Shown here piece by piece: positions 45,926-56,212 of a DNA stretch of 64,000 nt. The notes under the pieces were generated by a model. The model did no database searches, had not been told where the DNA came from, and worked only from the letters and a program-made list of their open reading frames with translations. The DNA is from Marinobacter salsuginis (GTDB lineage: Bacteria > Pseudomonadota > Gammaproteobacteria > Pseudomonadales > Oleiphilaceae), in contig NZ_BGZH01000002.1 of assembly GCF_009617755.1 (NCBI RefSeq), positions 496,001-560,000 on the forward strand. Reading direction: 5' to 3'. The position numbers were made by a program, and so were the translations under genes. Position 1 is the first letter of the stretch, and every line of letters begins with the position of its first letter.

Positions 45926-47104
45926 CTACTGAAATAACTGAACGAAAAAGAGCTTGATGGCATCCCAGATGCGCTTGAAGAATCCGCCCTCCGGAACTTC
46001 GGTCAGGGCCAGCACCGGCTGATCAACCAGTACCTCACCGTTATAGGACACCTTGACCCGTCCCAGCTCATCCCCGACCTTGATGGGTGCTTTGATCACA
46101 GAATCAAGGTCAACCGTGGACTCCAGATCGTTTCTTGAACCCCGAGGAATGGTGACATAGACGTCTTCGGTCATGCCTACTGACAGTTGGTCAGTCTGGC
46201 CACCCCAGACACGGGCTTCAATCAGCTCCTGGCCGGACTGGAACAGGCGTTCGCTCTCGTAGTAGCGGAAGCCGTAATTCAGCATCTTCTGGATTTCCTG
46301 AGCCCGAGCTTCTGAGCTGTTGGTACCCATGACGACCGCAATAAGGCGGGTGTCGTTGCGCTTGGCCGAAGCAACCAGACAGTAGCCAGCTTCCTCGGTG
46401 TGACCGGTCTTCAGACCATCGACGCTGTCATCACGCCAGAGCAGGCTGTTCCGGTTCGGTTGGCGGATATTGTTATAGGTGAAGTGCTTTTCAGCGTACA
46501 GCGGATAGTTTTCCGGGTAATCATTGATGATTGCCTGCGCCAGCATGGCCAGGTCATAGGCCGTTGAAAAATGATCCGGCGACGGCAGACCGGTAGCGTT
46601 TTCAAAGTTGGTGTCTTTCATGCCCAGCAACTGGGCCTGCTGGTTCATGATATCAACGAAGGCGTCTTCGCTACCAGCAACAAATTCCGCAAGGGCGACT
46701 GAGGCATCGTTGCCCGACTGAATGATCACCCCCCTGAGCAGATCCTCAACCGACACCTGAGTGCCTTCCCGGACGAAGGTTCGGGACCCCTCGGTTTTCC
46801 AGGCATTCACGCTGATCGGCACCATGTCGGACATGGCAATCCGGCCCTCATCAAGCTCCCGCTCAACGATATACGCGGTCATCATTTTGGTCAGACTGGC
46901 GGGCGGCAAACGCTCGTGGCTGTTCTCCTCCATGATGATCCGTCCGCTCTTGGGATCCATCAGCACATAAGAGCTGCCAGCAATCTGCGGCGGCGACGGA
47001 ATCAGTACCGCCTGGGACATCGCCTTGCCTGTCAGAGCAAGCATCAACACAAAGACAATAGATAGGGTTCGAAAAACAGAGTTTAAGGCCATGGGTCCAT
47101 TCAT
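45926..47104 (-). CDS. dacA: D-alanyl-D-alanine carboxypeptidase (PBP5/6 family)
   Basis: The 392-residue protein has a signal peptide (LSIVFVLMLALTGKAMS), the SxxK motif PPASLTKMM (about 68-76), the SGN motif IQSGNDASVAL and KTGHTEEAGYC. The C-terminal PBP5 beta-domain ends with an amphipathic helix (RIWDAIKLFFVQLFQ) that anchors it to the inner membrane. It trims the terminal D-Ala of pentapeptides and affects cell shape. The start may be ATG 47104 or 47092 (MALNSVF). Confidence 0.95.
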   Translation of the reverse strand: MNGPMALNSVFRTLSIVFVLMLALTGKAMSQAVLIPSPPQIAGSSYVLMDPKSGRIIMEENSHERLPPASLTKMMTAYIVERELDEGRIAMSDMVPISVNAWKTEGSRTFVREGTQVSVEDLLRGVIIQSGNDASVALAEFVAGSEDAFVDIMNQQAQLLGMKDTNFENATGLPSPDHFSTAYDLAMLAQAIINDYPENYPLYAEKHFTYNNIRQPNRNSLLWRDDSVDGLKTGHTEEAGYCLVASAKRNDTRLIAVVMGTNSSEARAQEIQKMLNYGFRYYESERLFQSGQELIEARVWGGQTDQLSVGMTEDVYVTIPRGSRNDLESTVDLDSVIKAPIKVGDELGRVKVSYNGEVLVDQPVLALTEVPEGGFFKRIWDAIKLFFVQLFQ

Positions 47105-47149
47105 TCGTCGTTAAGTGTGTTTCTTATGAAGGTGTCTTGTTTGCCATGC

Positions 47150-48043
47150 TCAGTGCGTATCGGTCAGCACGATGGACTGATCGAAACCCCGAGCTTCCAG
47201 GAGGCTCTGGGTGCGCCTGGCGCTGTCTTCATCGCTGAACGGGCCCACCTGAACCCGGTGAAATCGCCCCGAGGAGGTATCAACAGCCCGAACACGCATC
47301 GGGTTTTCCAGCACCGACCTTACCTGGCTGAGCAGCTTCTCGGCCGGGTCCCGGCTGCTGAAGGAGCCCAGCTGTACAAACAATGACCGGTTGCTCATTG
47401 CCATGTCGCCGCTTGCCTTCACCCGGCTTTCTGCGTATGTGGTCGCGTCTCCCGGAGAAAAGGGCTGACCGGCAATGAACATGGATCCATCCGGCCTGAC
47501 CGTAATGGCGGCGACTTCCACCCTCGCCGTGCCCCGGGCCTGGTAGCCCAGCTTTTTAGCGGCAGCGTAGGACAGATCGATGATTCTGTCGCTGTGAAAA
47601 GGCCCACGATCGTTGACACGGACGATCACCGAGCGGCCATTATCCAGATTCGTTACCCGGGCAAAACCAGGAATCCGCAGGGATTTGTGCGCGGCGGACA
47701 TGGCATACATGTCAAAGGTTTCGCCATTGGACGTCTTGTGGCCATGGAATTTTTCGCCGTACCAGCTGGCCGTACCCCGGGCAACATAACCGTCGTTGCT
47801 GTCAAGGACGTGATACTGCTTTCCCCAGACCTTGTAGGGCGATTTATTACCGGCCCTGCGGGGCGCCTCATAAACCGGGACCGCATCATCAAGCCCGGAG
47901 ACATCAAAATTGCCCGAGGGCGCCCTGTCGGTCGCCAGGGTATAGCGAGAGGAGTGGTCGGTTTCCGGAGCTGACGCGCAGCCGCCGAGTATCACGGACA
48001 CCACAACCGTCAGCAGGAGAAAGAATGATGGCTTGAAGTTCAC
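47150..48043 (-). CDS. rlpA: Septal ring lipoprotein RlpA (DPBB + SPOR)
   Basis: The 297-residue lipoprotein has lipobox LGGC (Cys about 22). The double-psi beta-barrel domain (about 87-180) contains GTASWYGEKFHGHKTSNGE and RVNDRGPFHSDRIIDLS, with the catalytic Asp and the glycan-cutting motif. A C-terminal SPOR domain (about 220-295) binds denuded glycan at the septum. In Pseudomonas RlpA is a lytic transglycosylase. mltB, often between rlpA and rodA, is absent here. Confidence 0.92.
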   Translation of the reverse strand: MNFKPSFFLLLTVVVSVILGGCASAPETDHSSRYTLATDRAPSGNFDVSGLDDAVPVYEAPRRAGNKSPYKVWGKQYHVLDSNDGYVARGTASWYGEKFHGHKTSNGETFDMYAMSAAHKSLRIPGFARVTNLDNGRSVIVRVNDRGPFHSDRIIDLSYAAAKKLGYQARGTARVEVAAITVRPDGSMFIAGQPFSPGDATTYAESRVKASGDMAMSNRSLFVQLGSFSSRDPAEKLLSQVRSVLENPMRVRAVDTSSGRFHRVQVGPFSDEDSARRTQSLLEARGFDQSIVLTDTH

Positions 48044-48167
48044 TGTCCGGAGTTCCTCTTCACTTCACTGGCACCGCCGTCAGGTGTTCGGCGCTCTGGC
48101 TATCATTGTAACGGGTTCTGCGCCGCAATCACCATTACCCGACCGCCATGGTTCGATTGACCACCGC

Positions 48168-49310
48168 TCAGGCACCAATCATTCGTCGATGCGTATGGAT
48201 CGACATCAGAACGCCAAACGCTGCCATCAGTGTCACACCCGAAGTGCCACCATAGCTGATCAGGGGCAATGGCACACCAACCACGGGCAAAAGTCCGCTT
48301 ACCATCCCGACATTCACGAAGATGTAGATAAAGAACGTCATGGTGAGCGCACCGGCCAGCAGCCGACTGAACGAGTCCTGAGCCGTGACGGCAATGTACA
48401 GGCAACGAAGGATAATCAGGAAATACACCGTCATCAGGATCAGCATACCTACAAAACCGAATTCCTCCGCCAGCACCGCAACGATAAAATCGGTATGGCT
48501 CTCCGGAAGAAACTCAAGGTGTGACTGAGTCCCTTGCAGCCAGCCTTTCCCGTCCACACCCCCGGAACCAATCGCCGTCTTGGACTGGATGATGTTCCAG
48601 CCAGCACCCAGGGGGTCACTTTGCGGATCGAGGAGTGTCAGTACCCGTTGTTTCTGATATTCCCTCATGACGAAAAACCACATCAGCGGAGCCGACACGG
48701 ACACCAGGGCCACAAAAGCGGTGATCAGTTTCCAGCTGATGCCTGCGAAAAACACCACGAAAATGCCCGCCATGCCCACCAGCAGCGACGTCCCCAGATC
48801 CGGCTGCTGCATGATCATGATCATGGGCACAAGAACGATCGCGAGCCCCACAGCCACATGCCGGAACCTCGGTGGCAGGAAATGCCTGGACAGGTACCAG
48901 GCCGCCATCATGGGAACCACCAGTTTCATAAGCTCCGAGGGCTGGAAACGAGGCAGCCCCGGTATCGCCAGCCAACGCTGAGCGCCCTTGGCACCGACAC
49001 CAACCAGCATGACGGCAATCAATGCAACAATGCCGGCTGCGTATAGCCAGGGCGCCCATCGGCGGAACACCGAAGGATCCAGCTGGGCAAACACCAGCAT
49101 CACCACAAACGCGACACCCAGGCGTATGCCCTGGGCCTTGACGACTTCGAAGTTCCGGTCAGCGCCGCTGTACAGAACGAACAGCCCGCCGGAAACCAGC
49201 AGAAGCAGCAGGAGCAAAAGAATTGGATCCAGATGCAGCGCGGTCCAGATACTTCGGTGCCGGCCAAGTGGATTGCTCGCGGTTGAATCCAGTAACGCCT
49301 TGAAAGCCAT
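48168..49310 (-). CDS. rodA: Rod-shape SEDS glycosyltransferase RodA
   Basis: The 380-residue protein of the SEDS family has about ten transmembrane helices and the motifs WLAIPGLPRFQPSELMKLVV, QPDLGTSLLVG and SHTDFIVAVLAEEFGFVG. It polymerises peptidoglycan in the elongasome with PBP2. Its ATG overlaps the mrdA stop by one base (TGATG), so the pair is translationally coupled. Confidence 0.95.
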   Translation of the reverse strand: MAFKALLDSTASNPLGRHRSIWTALHLDPILLLLLLLLVSGGLFVLYSGADRNFEVVKAQGIRLGVAFVVMLVFAQLDPSVFRRWAPWLYAAGIVALIAVMLVGVGAKGAQRWLAIPGLPRFQPSELMKLVVPMMAAWYLSRHFLPPRFRHVAVGLAIVLVPMIMIMQQPDLGTSLLVGMAGIFVVFFAGISWKLITAFVALVSVSAPLMWFFVMREYQKQRVLTLLDPQSDPLGAGWNIIQSKTAIGSGGVDGKGWLQGTQSHLEFLPESHTDFIVAVLAEEFGFVGMLILMTVYFLIILRCLYIAVTAQDSFSRLLAGALTMTFFIYIFVNVGMVSGLLPVVGVPLPLISYGGTSGVTLMAAFGVLMSIHTHRRMIGA

Positions 49311-51199
49311 CAGTTGGCCACCTCACCAACCCCACTGACCAGTGCGCCATCGGCCTGGTTGTACTCAAGCAGCCAGGAATCAAACAGAGCCCGGGCCACC
49401 GGCGCGGCGGTACCACTGCCGCTGCCCCCGTTTTCGACAATGACAGCAACCGCGATTTCCGGTTTATCCGCCGGCGCAAAACCGACAAAAAGCGCGTGAT
49501 CCCGGAGCCGCTCGCGGATTTCCTCTTCATCGTATTCTTCATCTTCTGCAAGACTGAAAACCTGCGCTGTACCAGTCTTGCCCGCCATCTTGTAAGACGC
49601 ACCCCGGCCGACAGAGCGTGCCGTTCCTTTCGGCCCATGCATGACCTCAACCATGGTGTCGACGACATATTCCCAGTCGTCGGAGTTCTTGAGATTGAGC
49701 GGTTCGTGAGTCTCGGCAGGCAGGAATTCCTCGACTGGCCGGTCCCCTTTGATGTCTTTCAGCAGCCTTGGCTCTACCCATCGGCCACGGTTGGCTATCA
49801 AGGCGGTTGCCGTCGCCAACTGCAAGGGTGTAGCCAGCATGAAACCCTGACCGATGCCCATATTGACGGAATCCCCCGGATACCAGGGCTCATTCCGGAC
49901 CGCGCGTTTCCAGTCCCGGGAAGGCAGCAAACCGCTCAGGGCACCCGAGACATCGAGAGTAGCGTCTTCTCCGAAACCGAAATGGGACAGATAACTGTGC
50001 ATGGTATCCACCCCCATCTCCACGGCCACCTCGTAGAAATAAACGTCGCAGGATTCGGCCACCGCATCCTTCAGATCAACCCAGCCATGTCCGGTACGCT
50101 TCCAGTCCCGCCATAGCCGGCCGCCTTCACGCAGACGGAAATGCCCGGGATCCCAGATGGTGTAATCCCGGGTGGTGGCCCCGCTATCAAGGGCGGCTAC
50201 TGCGAGCATAGGTTTCACCGTCGAACCCGGAGGGTACTGCCCCCGCAAGGCCCGATTGAACAGGGGCTTGTCCTTACTGTCGCTCAGCTCCCGATAGTCG
50301 TTGACGCTGATCCCGGTAACGAATTTATTGGCGTCGAAACCCGGCACACTGGCCAGGGCAAGAATGCCACCGGTATCAGGTTCAATCGCAATAATGGCAC
50401 CCCTGCGACCGTCCAATAGCTCGTGAGCGCGCTGTTGCAACCTTAGATCCAGGTGCAGCTGCAGATCTTCTCCAGGCACAGGGTTTTCCCGCTCCAGAAC
50501 TCGCAGCGTTCGACCCCGTGCGTTGGTTTCAACGTGCTGGTAGCCGACCTGACCGTGAAGGATCTCTTCATAGAAACGTTCGATGCCCGACTTGCCGATG
50601 TAGTTGGTGCCGGCATAGTTGACCGGATCGATCCGCTGCAACTCGTCGCGGTTGATACGCCCGACAAAGCCAAGGGCATGGGCCGTCAATTCACTGTGCG
50701 GGTAGAAACGAACAAGCTCAGCCTTGACCTCTACCCCAGGAAGCTCATGACGATGCACAGCGAGACGGGCCATCTCCTGTTCATTCAGGTCGTAGCGGAG
50801 GGGAATTTCCTGGAAGGGTCGACGGGGTTCCTGAAGCCGGCGCTGGAAACGTTCGCGGTCTTCGTCGGAAATCTCCAGGATTTTGCCAAGCTGAGCCAGG
50901 GTATCATCCATGCCCTGCACCCGCTCAGGAACGAGCGTTACGCTGAAAACGGGCCGGTTCTCGGCTAGCAGGGTGTCATTACGATCGTACACCAGCCCCC
51001 GCGGGGGTGGCACTGACTGAACCTGGACGCGGTTTTTGTCCGAAAGGGTGGTGTATACCTCGTGTTCGACGACCTGAAGCTGGTACATCCGCGCAATAAG
51101 GCCGCCAATCGCCAGCATTACAAAAGCCAGCATTACCAGGGTCCGGCGCTGGAAGAGCCGGCGTTCTGCCGCTGTATCCTTGAATTCACCCCATGGCAT
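49310..51199 (-). CDS. mrdA: Penicillin-binding protein 2 (elongation transpeptidase)
   Basis: The 629-residue class B PBP has an N-terminal helix (TLVMLAFVMLAIGGLIARMY), a dimerisation domain and a transpeptidase domain with the catalytic STVK in PGSTVKPMLAVA, SCD (AESCDVYFY) and KTGTAQV. It crosslinks wall in the elongasome with RodA. AGGGG lies 7 nt before the ATG. It is followed directly by rodA with a 1-nt overlap. Confidence 0.96.
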   Translation of the reverse strand: MPWGEFKDTAAERRLFQRRTLVMLAFVMLAIGGLIARMYQLQVVEHEVYTTLSDKNRVQVQSVPPPRGLVYDRNDTLLAENRPVFSVTLVPERVQGMDDTLAQLGKILEISDEDRERFQRRLQEPRRPFQEIPLRYDLNEQEMARLAVHRHELPGVEVKAELVRFYPHSELTAHALGFVGRINRDELQRIDPVNYAGTNYIGKSGIERFYEEILHGQVGYQHVETNARGRTLRVLERENPVPGEDLQLHLDLRLQQRAHELLDGRRGAIIAIEPDTGGILALASVPGFDANKFVTGISVNDYRELSDSKDKPLFNRALRGQYPPGSTVKPMLAVAALDSGATTRDYTIWDPGHFRLREGGRLWRDWKRTGHGWVDLKDAVAESCDVYFYEVAVEMGVDTMHSYLSHFGFGEDATLDVSGALSGLLPSRDWKRAVRNEPWYPGDSVNMGIGQGFMLATPLQLATATALIANRGRWVEPRLLKDIKGDRPVEEFLPAETHEPLNLKNSDDWEYVVDTMVEVMHGPKGTARSVGRGASYKMAGKTGTAQVFSLAEDEEYDEEEIRERLRDHALFVGFAPADKPEIAVAVIVENGGSGSGTAAPVARALFDSWLLEYNQADGALVSGVGEVAN

Positions 51200-51208
51200 A
51201 ACTAGCCC

Positions 51209-51679
51209 CTAGGCCCGGTGATACGGGTGATTGCGGGTGATCGACCAGGCCCGGTACAGCTGTTCTGCCAGAACAATGCGTACCAGCGGGTGGGGCAAGG
51301 TGAGCGCGGACAGCGACCACTGCTGGTCGGCCCGCTTCCGGCAATCTTCGGCAAGGCCGTCTGGTCCGCCAACCAGAAAGCTCACATCTCGGCCATCCTG
51401 CTGCCAGTTTTCCAGTTGGGTCGCCAGTTTTTCCGTCGACCAGGGGCGACCGCCAACCTCCAGTGCGATCACCCGGTCTTTCGGACCAGTCGCCGCGAGG
51501 ATGGCGTCACTTTCACGCTGCATCAGTCTGGGAATGTCGGGATTCTTGCCCCGGTGGGCGACGGGAATTTCAACCAGTTCCACGGGTAGCTCCGGCGGCA
51601 TGCGGCGAGCGTAATCTCCGAATCCGGTACTGACCCAGTCGGGCATTTTCTGCCCCACGCAGATCAGGCGTAACCGCAT
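51209..51679 (-). CDS. rlmH: 23S rRNA (pseudouridine-1915-N3)-methyltransferase RlmH
   Basis: The 156-residue SPOUT methyltransferase starts [20 protein letters not shown] and has the SAM motifs [10 protein letters not shown] and [20 protein letters not shown], ending NHPYHRA. It methylates pseudouridine-1915 on assembled 70S ribosomes. It lies 2 nt after rsfS and 9 nt before mrdA, the usual gene order. Confidence 0.96.
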   Translation of the reverse strand: MRLRLICVGQKMPDWVSTGFGDYARRMPPELPVELVEIPVAHRGKNPDIPRLMQRESDAILAATGPKDRVIALEVGGRPWSTEKLATQLENWQQDGRDVSFLVGGPDGLAEDCRKRADQQWSLSALTLPHPLVRIVLAEQLYRAWSITRNHPYHRA

Positions 51680-51681
51680 GA

Positions 51682-52032
51682 TTATTCGCTGCCCGCAACA
51701 CCAAGATCGGGAGCATCGCGCCAGAAGCGCTCCAGATCGTAAAACTCCCGTGTGGCAGGCATCATCACGTGAACAACCACATCGCCCAGGTCCACAAGGA
51801 TCCAGTCGCTGACGCCAGCGCCTTCAACATTGCTGGCCCGCACACCCTGCTCTTTGGCTTCGATTACAACGGAGTCGGCGAGGGATTTTACATGTCGATT
51901 GGATGTTCCGGATGCCAGAACCATGAAGTCGGTGACACTGGTGCGGTCACGGACATCAATCACGCTGATGTCCTGTGCTTTCACATCTTCAAGCGCATTA
52001 ATTACCAGATCTTTCAGTTGCTCTGCCTGCAT
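51682..52032 (-). CDS. rsfS: Ribosome silencing factor RsfS
   Basis: The 116-residue protein starts [20 protein letters not shown] and contains [20 protein letters not shown] and [15 protein letters not shown], typical of RsfS/YbeB. It binds L14 and blocks subunit joining under nutrient limitation. ATG 52032 with AGGGTG upstream is chosen over a longer in-frame start at 52131 that would overlap nadD. Confidence 0.95.
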   Translation of the reverse strand: MQAEQLKDLVINALEDVKAQDISVIDVRDRTSVTDFMVLASGTSNRHVKSLADSVVIEAKEQGVRASNVEGAGVSDWILVDLGDVVVHVMMPATREFYDLERFWRDAPDLGVAGSE

Positions 52033-52102
52033 AATCACCCTGTTGGACGGGCGTTTGCCGGTATGGCCGCCCGAAATGTCATATTCAGACGCGATTGTAG
52101 CA

Positions 52103-52759
52103 CTAAAAGTTCCCGTCGGGGCATGCACCATAGAGCCCCAGGCGACGAATTTCTGCCCATACGGGATCCGGCATCAGGTAGCGTGGCGACCGCCCGTCAC
52201 CAATCCGTTCCCGGATGCCGGTGGCGGAAATATCCAAGAGTGGTGGATCCAGCTCGAGGAAATGGCCAAAGGCCCTCTCGTGCAGGGCCTCGGGACCGCT
52301 CACGCCCCGTTCCGCCAGCATCCGGGCAGGCTCGCCCGCGGGGTCCAGCGCCGGACCGGGCCGGCGGACTACCACCACGTGGGCCAGTTCCGGAATCTGC
52401 TGCCATTCCCGCCAGCGATCGAACCCGGCAAAGGCATCGGTGCCAACCACCATCACCAGGGGCTCACGGGGTCCCAGCTCGGCCCGCAGCTGACGCAGGG
52501 TATCGGCCGTGTAGGAGGCCCCCTCCCGCGCCAGTTCCCGGTCGTCAATCCGTAACTGGGGCTCGTTGGCCACCGCCAGCCTCAGCAGCGCCAGGCGCTG
52601 GCCAGAGGAAGCCCCGGTCTGGCCCCGATGCGGCGGAATATGACAGGGCACCAGGCTGACGTACTCCACGCCAAGACGGTCACTGATTTCAAGGGCCAGC
52701 CTCAGGTGGCCATGATGCACCGGATCGAAGGTTCCACCATAAATGACATGCATGGGCAT
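52103..52759 (-). CDS. nadD: Nicotinate-nucleotide adenylyltransferase
   Basis: The 218-residue enzyme has [18 protein letters not shown] (HxGH nucleotidyltransferase motif) and [10 protein letters not shown] (ISxTxxR) near the end. It adenylates nicotinate mononucleotide in NAD synthesis. The ATG overlaps the proA stop by one base (TGATG); a second in-frame ATG at 52753 is possible. About 70 bp separates it from rsfS. Confidence 0.96.
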   Translation of the reverse strand: MPMHVIYGGTFDPVHHGHLRLALEISDRLGVEYVSLVPCHIPPHRGQTGASSGQRLALLRLAVANEPQLRIDDRELAREGASYTADTLRQLRAELGPREPLVMVVGTDAFAGFDRWREWQQIPELAHVVVVRRPGPALDPAGEPARMLAERGVSGPEALHERAFGHFLELDPPLLDISATGIRERIGDGRSPRYLMPDPVWAEIRRLGLYGACPDGNF

Positions 52760-54015
52760 CAGGTCCGGATATGCCCGTCACCGAAGACCACGTACTTCTG
52801 GGACGTGAGCCCCTCGAGCCCCACCGGACCCCGGGCGTGGATCTTGTCAGTGGAGATACCGATTTCAGCCCCCAGACCATACTCAAAGCCGTCCGCGAAG
52901 CGCGTGGACGCATTAACCATCACCGAACTGGAATCCACCTCCGTGATGAACCGACGCGCCCTCGTGTAGTTCTCGGTGATGATACTGTCGGTATGCTGGG
53001 AACTGTAACGGTTGATATGCTCAATAGCGCCATCCAGCCCGTCAACCACGCGCACCGCCAGCACCGGAGCCAGGTATTCGGCCTCCCAGTCCGCCTCGGT
53101 GGCTTCTGCCACGCCGTCTACGATGGCCCGGGTCCGTTCACAGCCCCGCAGTTCCACACCTTTCTCAACGAAGGCCTGCGCAAGCAGAGGCAGGATATCC
53201 TCAGCGATCTCGGCGTCGACCAGCAGGGTTTCCATGGTGTTGCAGGTACCGTACCGATGGGTTTTGGCATTGATCGCCACTTTCATCGCCTTTTCCGGAT
53301 CCGCATGGCTGTCGATGTAGACATGACAGACACCATCCAGGTGCTTGATGACCGGCACCCGGGCATCTCGGCTGATGCGCTCGATCAGGCCTTTGCCACC
53401 TCTGGGCACAATCACATCGACATACTCCGGCATGGTGATCAACTCACCCACGGCCGCGCGATCCGTTGTTTTGATTACCTGTACCGCGTTCTCGGGCAGC
53501 CCGGCTCTCGCCAGCCCCTCAGAAAGACAACGGGCGATGGCTTGGTTGGAATGAATGGACTCGGAGCCGCCCCGGAGAATGGTTGCATTGCCGGATTTCA
53601 GGCACAGACTCGCAGCCTCGACCGTCACATTGGGGCGTGACTCGTAAATAATACCGATGACGCCAAGCGGAACACGCATCTTGCCCACCTGGATACCGGA
53701 GGGACGGTAGGCCATGTCGGTAATGGCACCGATCGGGTCCGGCAACGACGCGACCTGACGAAGGCCCTCGATCATGGTATCGATTCGCTGGGGCGTGAGC
53801 TCCAGACGATCGAGCATCGCCGCATCCAGGCCATTTTCACGGCCCCTCTGCAGGTCTTTGCCATTGGCCAGGCCCAGTTCTTCCCGGGCTGCATCCAGAG
53901 CCTCGGCCGTCGCCAGGAGCGCCTGATTACGCACGGCCGTGGTCGAACGAGCCACTCCGGTTGCCGCTGCTCGGGCTTGCTGCCCAACCTCAGCCATGTA
54001 CGCTGCAATATCCAT
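52759..54015 (-). CDS. proA: Gamma-glutamyl phosphate reductase
   Basis: The 418-residue aldehyde-dehydrogenase-like enzyme has the catalytic Cys in [14 protein letters not shown], the [17 protein letters not shown] motif and [13 protein letters not shown]. It makes glutamate-5-semialdehyde in proline synthesis. AAAGG lies 8 nt before ATG 54015. proA-nadD is a common pair; proB is not linked here. Confidence 0.96.
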   Translation of the reverse strand: MDIAAYMAEVGQQARAAATGVARSTTAVRNQALLATAEALDAAREELGLANGKDLQRGRENGLDAAMLDRLELTPQRIDTMIEGLRQVASLPDPIGAITDMAYRPSGIQVGKMRVPLGVIGIIYESRPNVTVEAASLCLKSGNATILRGGSESIHSNQAIARCLSEGLARAGLPENAVQVIKTTDRAAVGELITMPEYVDVIVPRGGKGLIERISRDARVPVIKHLDGVCHVYIDSHADPEKAMKVAINAKTHRYGTCNTMETLLVDAEIAEDILPLLAQAFVEKGVELRGCERTRAIVDGVAEATEADWEAEYLAPVLAVRVVDGLDGAIEHINRYSSQHTDSIITENYTRARRFITEVDSSSVMVNASTRFADGFEYGLGAEIGISTDKIHARGPVGLEGLTSQKYVVFGDGHIRT

Positions 54016-54200
54016 TCAAATACCTTTCTGTTTTCAAGCGGAATCAGGAATAAGTGCCTAACTTTACCTTTCCCGTTTCAAGTACGCATCCCAAACAGAT
54101 ATTATACCGCTGCGATATGCCATACTCGGAACCTGAAGGAGCTTTTGATCAACTCCCCGGGGTCGTTTTTTTCAGGGAGCTCAGGAAAAGGAAGGACACC

Positions 54201-55217
54201 ATGGCCCAGATGGCCGAAAAATTCCTGTTAAGCAAATTGTCACGGGCAGGTTTCGCGGCCCTGATCGCCATTGCGACGCTTTGTGCCTTGCTGGGAGAGC
54301 CCATGGTTGCAGCAGCCGCAGCTGCGGCCTCAGGCATTGTAATCTCTGGCAAAACCTTCCACCCCAGCCGGGTGAATCAGCCCTGGCCCCGAGTCCAGCA
54401 GGCCTTTTTTGCCATTCTTCTGCTGATTCTTCTGGCCGGCTTCTGGACCGGCCCCTGGGTGCTTAGCCACTGGCTCTACGCACTTCCACTGGCCGCTTTC
54501 GCACTGGTTCCGCCCGCGGCCGCTGTACTGGTGACGCTGCTGATCGCTGTTCTGGCGATGATCGCGACACAATGGGGCGTTGGCCTTGCCGACCGCCACC
54601 AAATGATCAGCGCTTTTCTGCTCACCATGCTGCTCTCTGCGCTGCTGGTCTTCCTTCGCGACTACAAAGCCCGGCAACTGGCCCCGTTGCGTCGGACCGA
54701 TGAACTTACCCAGGCTGCCAGCCGGGAATATCTTTCCGCTGATCTGCACAAGGAAATCCAGCGCAGCGAGCGGGAAGGTACGGACATGTCCGTTATCATG
54801 ATCGGACTGGACACCCACCTCAGCGACAATGATCCCGACGAAGACATACGCTCGATACTTCCTCGCATTGGTCGCTACCTGCACTCCCAGATCCGTGACT
54901 TCGATACCTATTACCGGGTGGCCGATCTTCAGTTTCTGGTGATCCTGCCAGGCATCTCCACCAGCGACGCCATCACCCGTGCCGAGACGATCCGCAAGGG
55001 CCTGGCAACACTTCTCGAGTCCCACGGCATGAACCTCACTGTCAGCACCGGGATCGCCGGCCTGAATATCGGTGACGATGCCAACAGCCTTCAGCAAAGC
55101 GCAGCGAATGCCCTGCGCCGGGCCCAGCAGCAGGGTGGCAACCGGAGCCAGGCCTACAGTTCATGGTCGCAGCCGGCGCAACCGGGCCAACCTCAGGCAC
55201 AGGGACCGGCATCATGA
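54201..55217 (+). CDS. Membrane protein with degenerate GGDEF domain, first of a pair
   Basis: The 338-residue protein has about four or five N-terminal transmembrane helices (about 15-150; FFAILLLILLAGFWTGPWVL is one) and a C-terminal GGDEF-like fold (about 155-310) with DELTQAASREYLSADLHKEI and SVIMIGLDTH. The site normally GGDEF reads VADLQFLVILPG, so cyclase activity is unlikely. It ends in a Gln/Pro-rich tail. ATG 54201 with AGGA upstream is chosen; 49 earlier codons look non-coding. The stop overlaps the next start (ATGA). Confidence 0.78.
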   Translation: MAQMAEKFLLSKLSRAGFAALIAIATLCALLGEPMVAAAAAAASGIVISGKTFHPSRVNQPWPRVQQAFFAILLLILLAGFWTGPWVLSHWLYALPLAAFALVPPAAAVLVTLLIAVLAMIATQWGVGLADRHQMISAFLLTMLLSALLVFLRDYKARQLAPLRRTDELTQAASREYLSADLHKEIQRSEREGTDMSVIMIGLDTHLSDNDPDEDIRSILPRIGRYLHSQIRDFDTYYRVADLQFLVILPGISTSDAITRAETIRKGLATLLESHGMNLTVSTGIAGLNIGDDANSLQQSAANALRRAQQQGGNRSQAYSSWSQPAQPGQPQAQGPAS

Positions 55218-56212
55218 CAGAGACCCGACTCCGAACCTGGACCCACGCCTTCGGCTATGGCATCGCCTGCCTGTTCATTTTCACCCTGGCCATGCAGAAC
55301 CTGCGTTACGGCTTCTACGAGCTTTTCTATCTGGCCTCCGGGATGGCGGTCCTGACCCTGGCTGGCGCCATTTACACCATTATCTGTCGCCGGCACCAAC
55401 TGTCAGCGCCAGGGCACCTTATCATTCTCTCCGGCCTGAACAGCGGCATGCTGGCAGCACTGCTGACCATGGATGCACCCGGCATCAGCCACTGGGCAAT
55501 GCCCCTGCTCGTACTGAACCTGCTGATCCTGCCGTTGCGACAGGGTGTGGGGCTCTCCCTTTTGCTATTGGTGCCCATGACGATCCTCCTGTTCCTGGAA
55601 CAGGCGCCGGCTGACGCCATTGCCATTACCGGGGGGCTGTTTATTCTTCTGGCGGTCGCCGCCCTGTACATCTGGCACTACGATCATATGGCACAGTCGG
55701 CCGAGGATCTGGCCATCACCGATCCGGTGACCGGCGCCCACAACGCGCGCTTCCTCGATGAAACCCTGCAGAAAGAAATCAGCCGCGCCATAGCCACCGG
55801 CCATTGCCTCTCAGTGATCGACCTGAGCATCGATTACGCGGATGAGGTAGCCGACCTCCACGGCAGAGATCAGGTCCAGGGCCTGTTCCGGGATATGACC
55901 GAACACCTCTTTGGCGTGATTCGTGCCGGTGACACCCTGTATACCCTGAAAGACTTCGAGTTTTTCCTGATCCTGCCATTTACGCCGGAGGAAGGGGTGA
56001 GGGTGATAGCCGAGCGGATTCGCCGGACCATCGCTGAGCACCATTGGCCTGTGGTAGGCAAAGCCACTGTCAGCCTGGGCTGCACCACCCGAGGCAGCGG
56101 CGACACCCGAACCGACACACTCCGCAATCGGGCCCACCAGGCCATGGAGGAAGCTCGCAGACGCGGCACGGATTCGGTCTGGTTCAGCCCGGGAGAAACC
56201 ATCGAAACATGA
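55214..56212 (+). CDS. Membrane protein with degenerate GGDEF domain, second of a pair
   Basis: The 332-residue protein has about six transmembrane helices (about 12-160) and a GGDEF-like domain with DPVTGAHNARFLDETLQKEI and CLSVIDLSIDY. The active-site loop reads TLKDFEFFLILPF in place of GGDEF, so catalysis is unlikely. It starts at the ATGA overlap with the first gene and ends at an ATGA overlap with the DedA-PAP2 gene, so three genes are coupled. A paralogue-like relation to its neighbour is plausible but low in identity. Confidence 0.78.
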   Translation: MTETRLRTWTHAFGYGIACLFIFTLAMQNLRYGFYELFYLASGMAVLTLAGAIYTIICRRHQLSAPGHLIILSGLNSGMLAALLTMDAPGISHWAMPLLVLNLLILPLRQGVGLSLLLLVPMTILLFLEQAPADAIAITGGLFILLAVAALYIWHYDHMAQSAEDLAITDPVTGAHNARFLDETLQKEISRAIATGHCLSVIDLSIDYADEVADLHGRDQVQGLFRDMTEHLFGVIRAGDTLYTLKDFEFFLILPFTPEEGVRVIAERIRRTIAEHHWPVVGKATVSLGCTTRGSGDTRTDTLRNRAHQAMEEARRRGTDSVWFSPGETIET

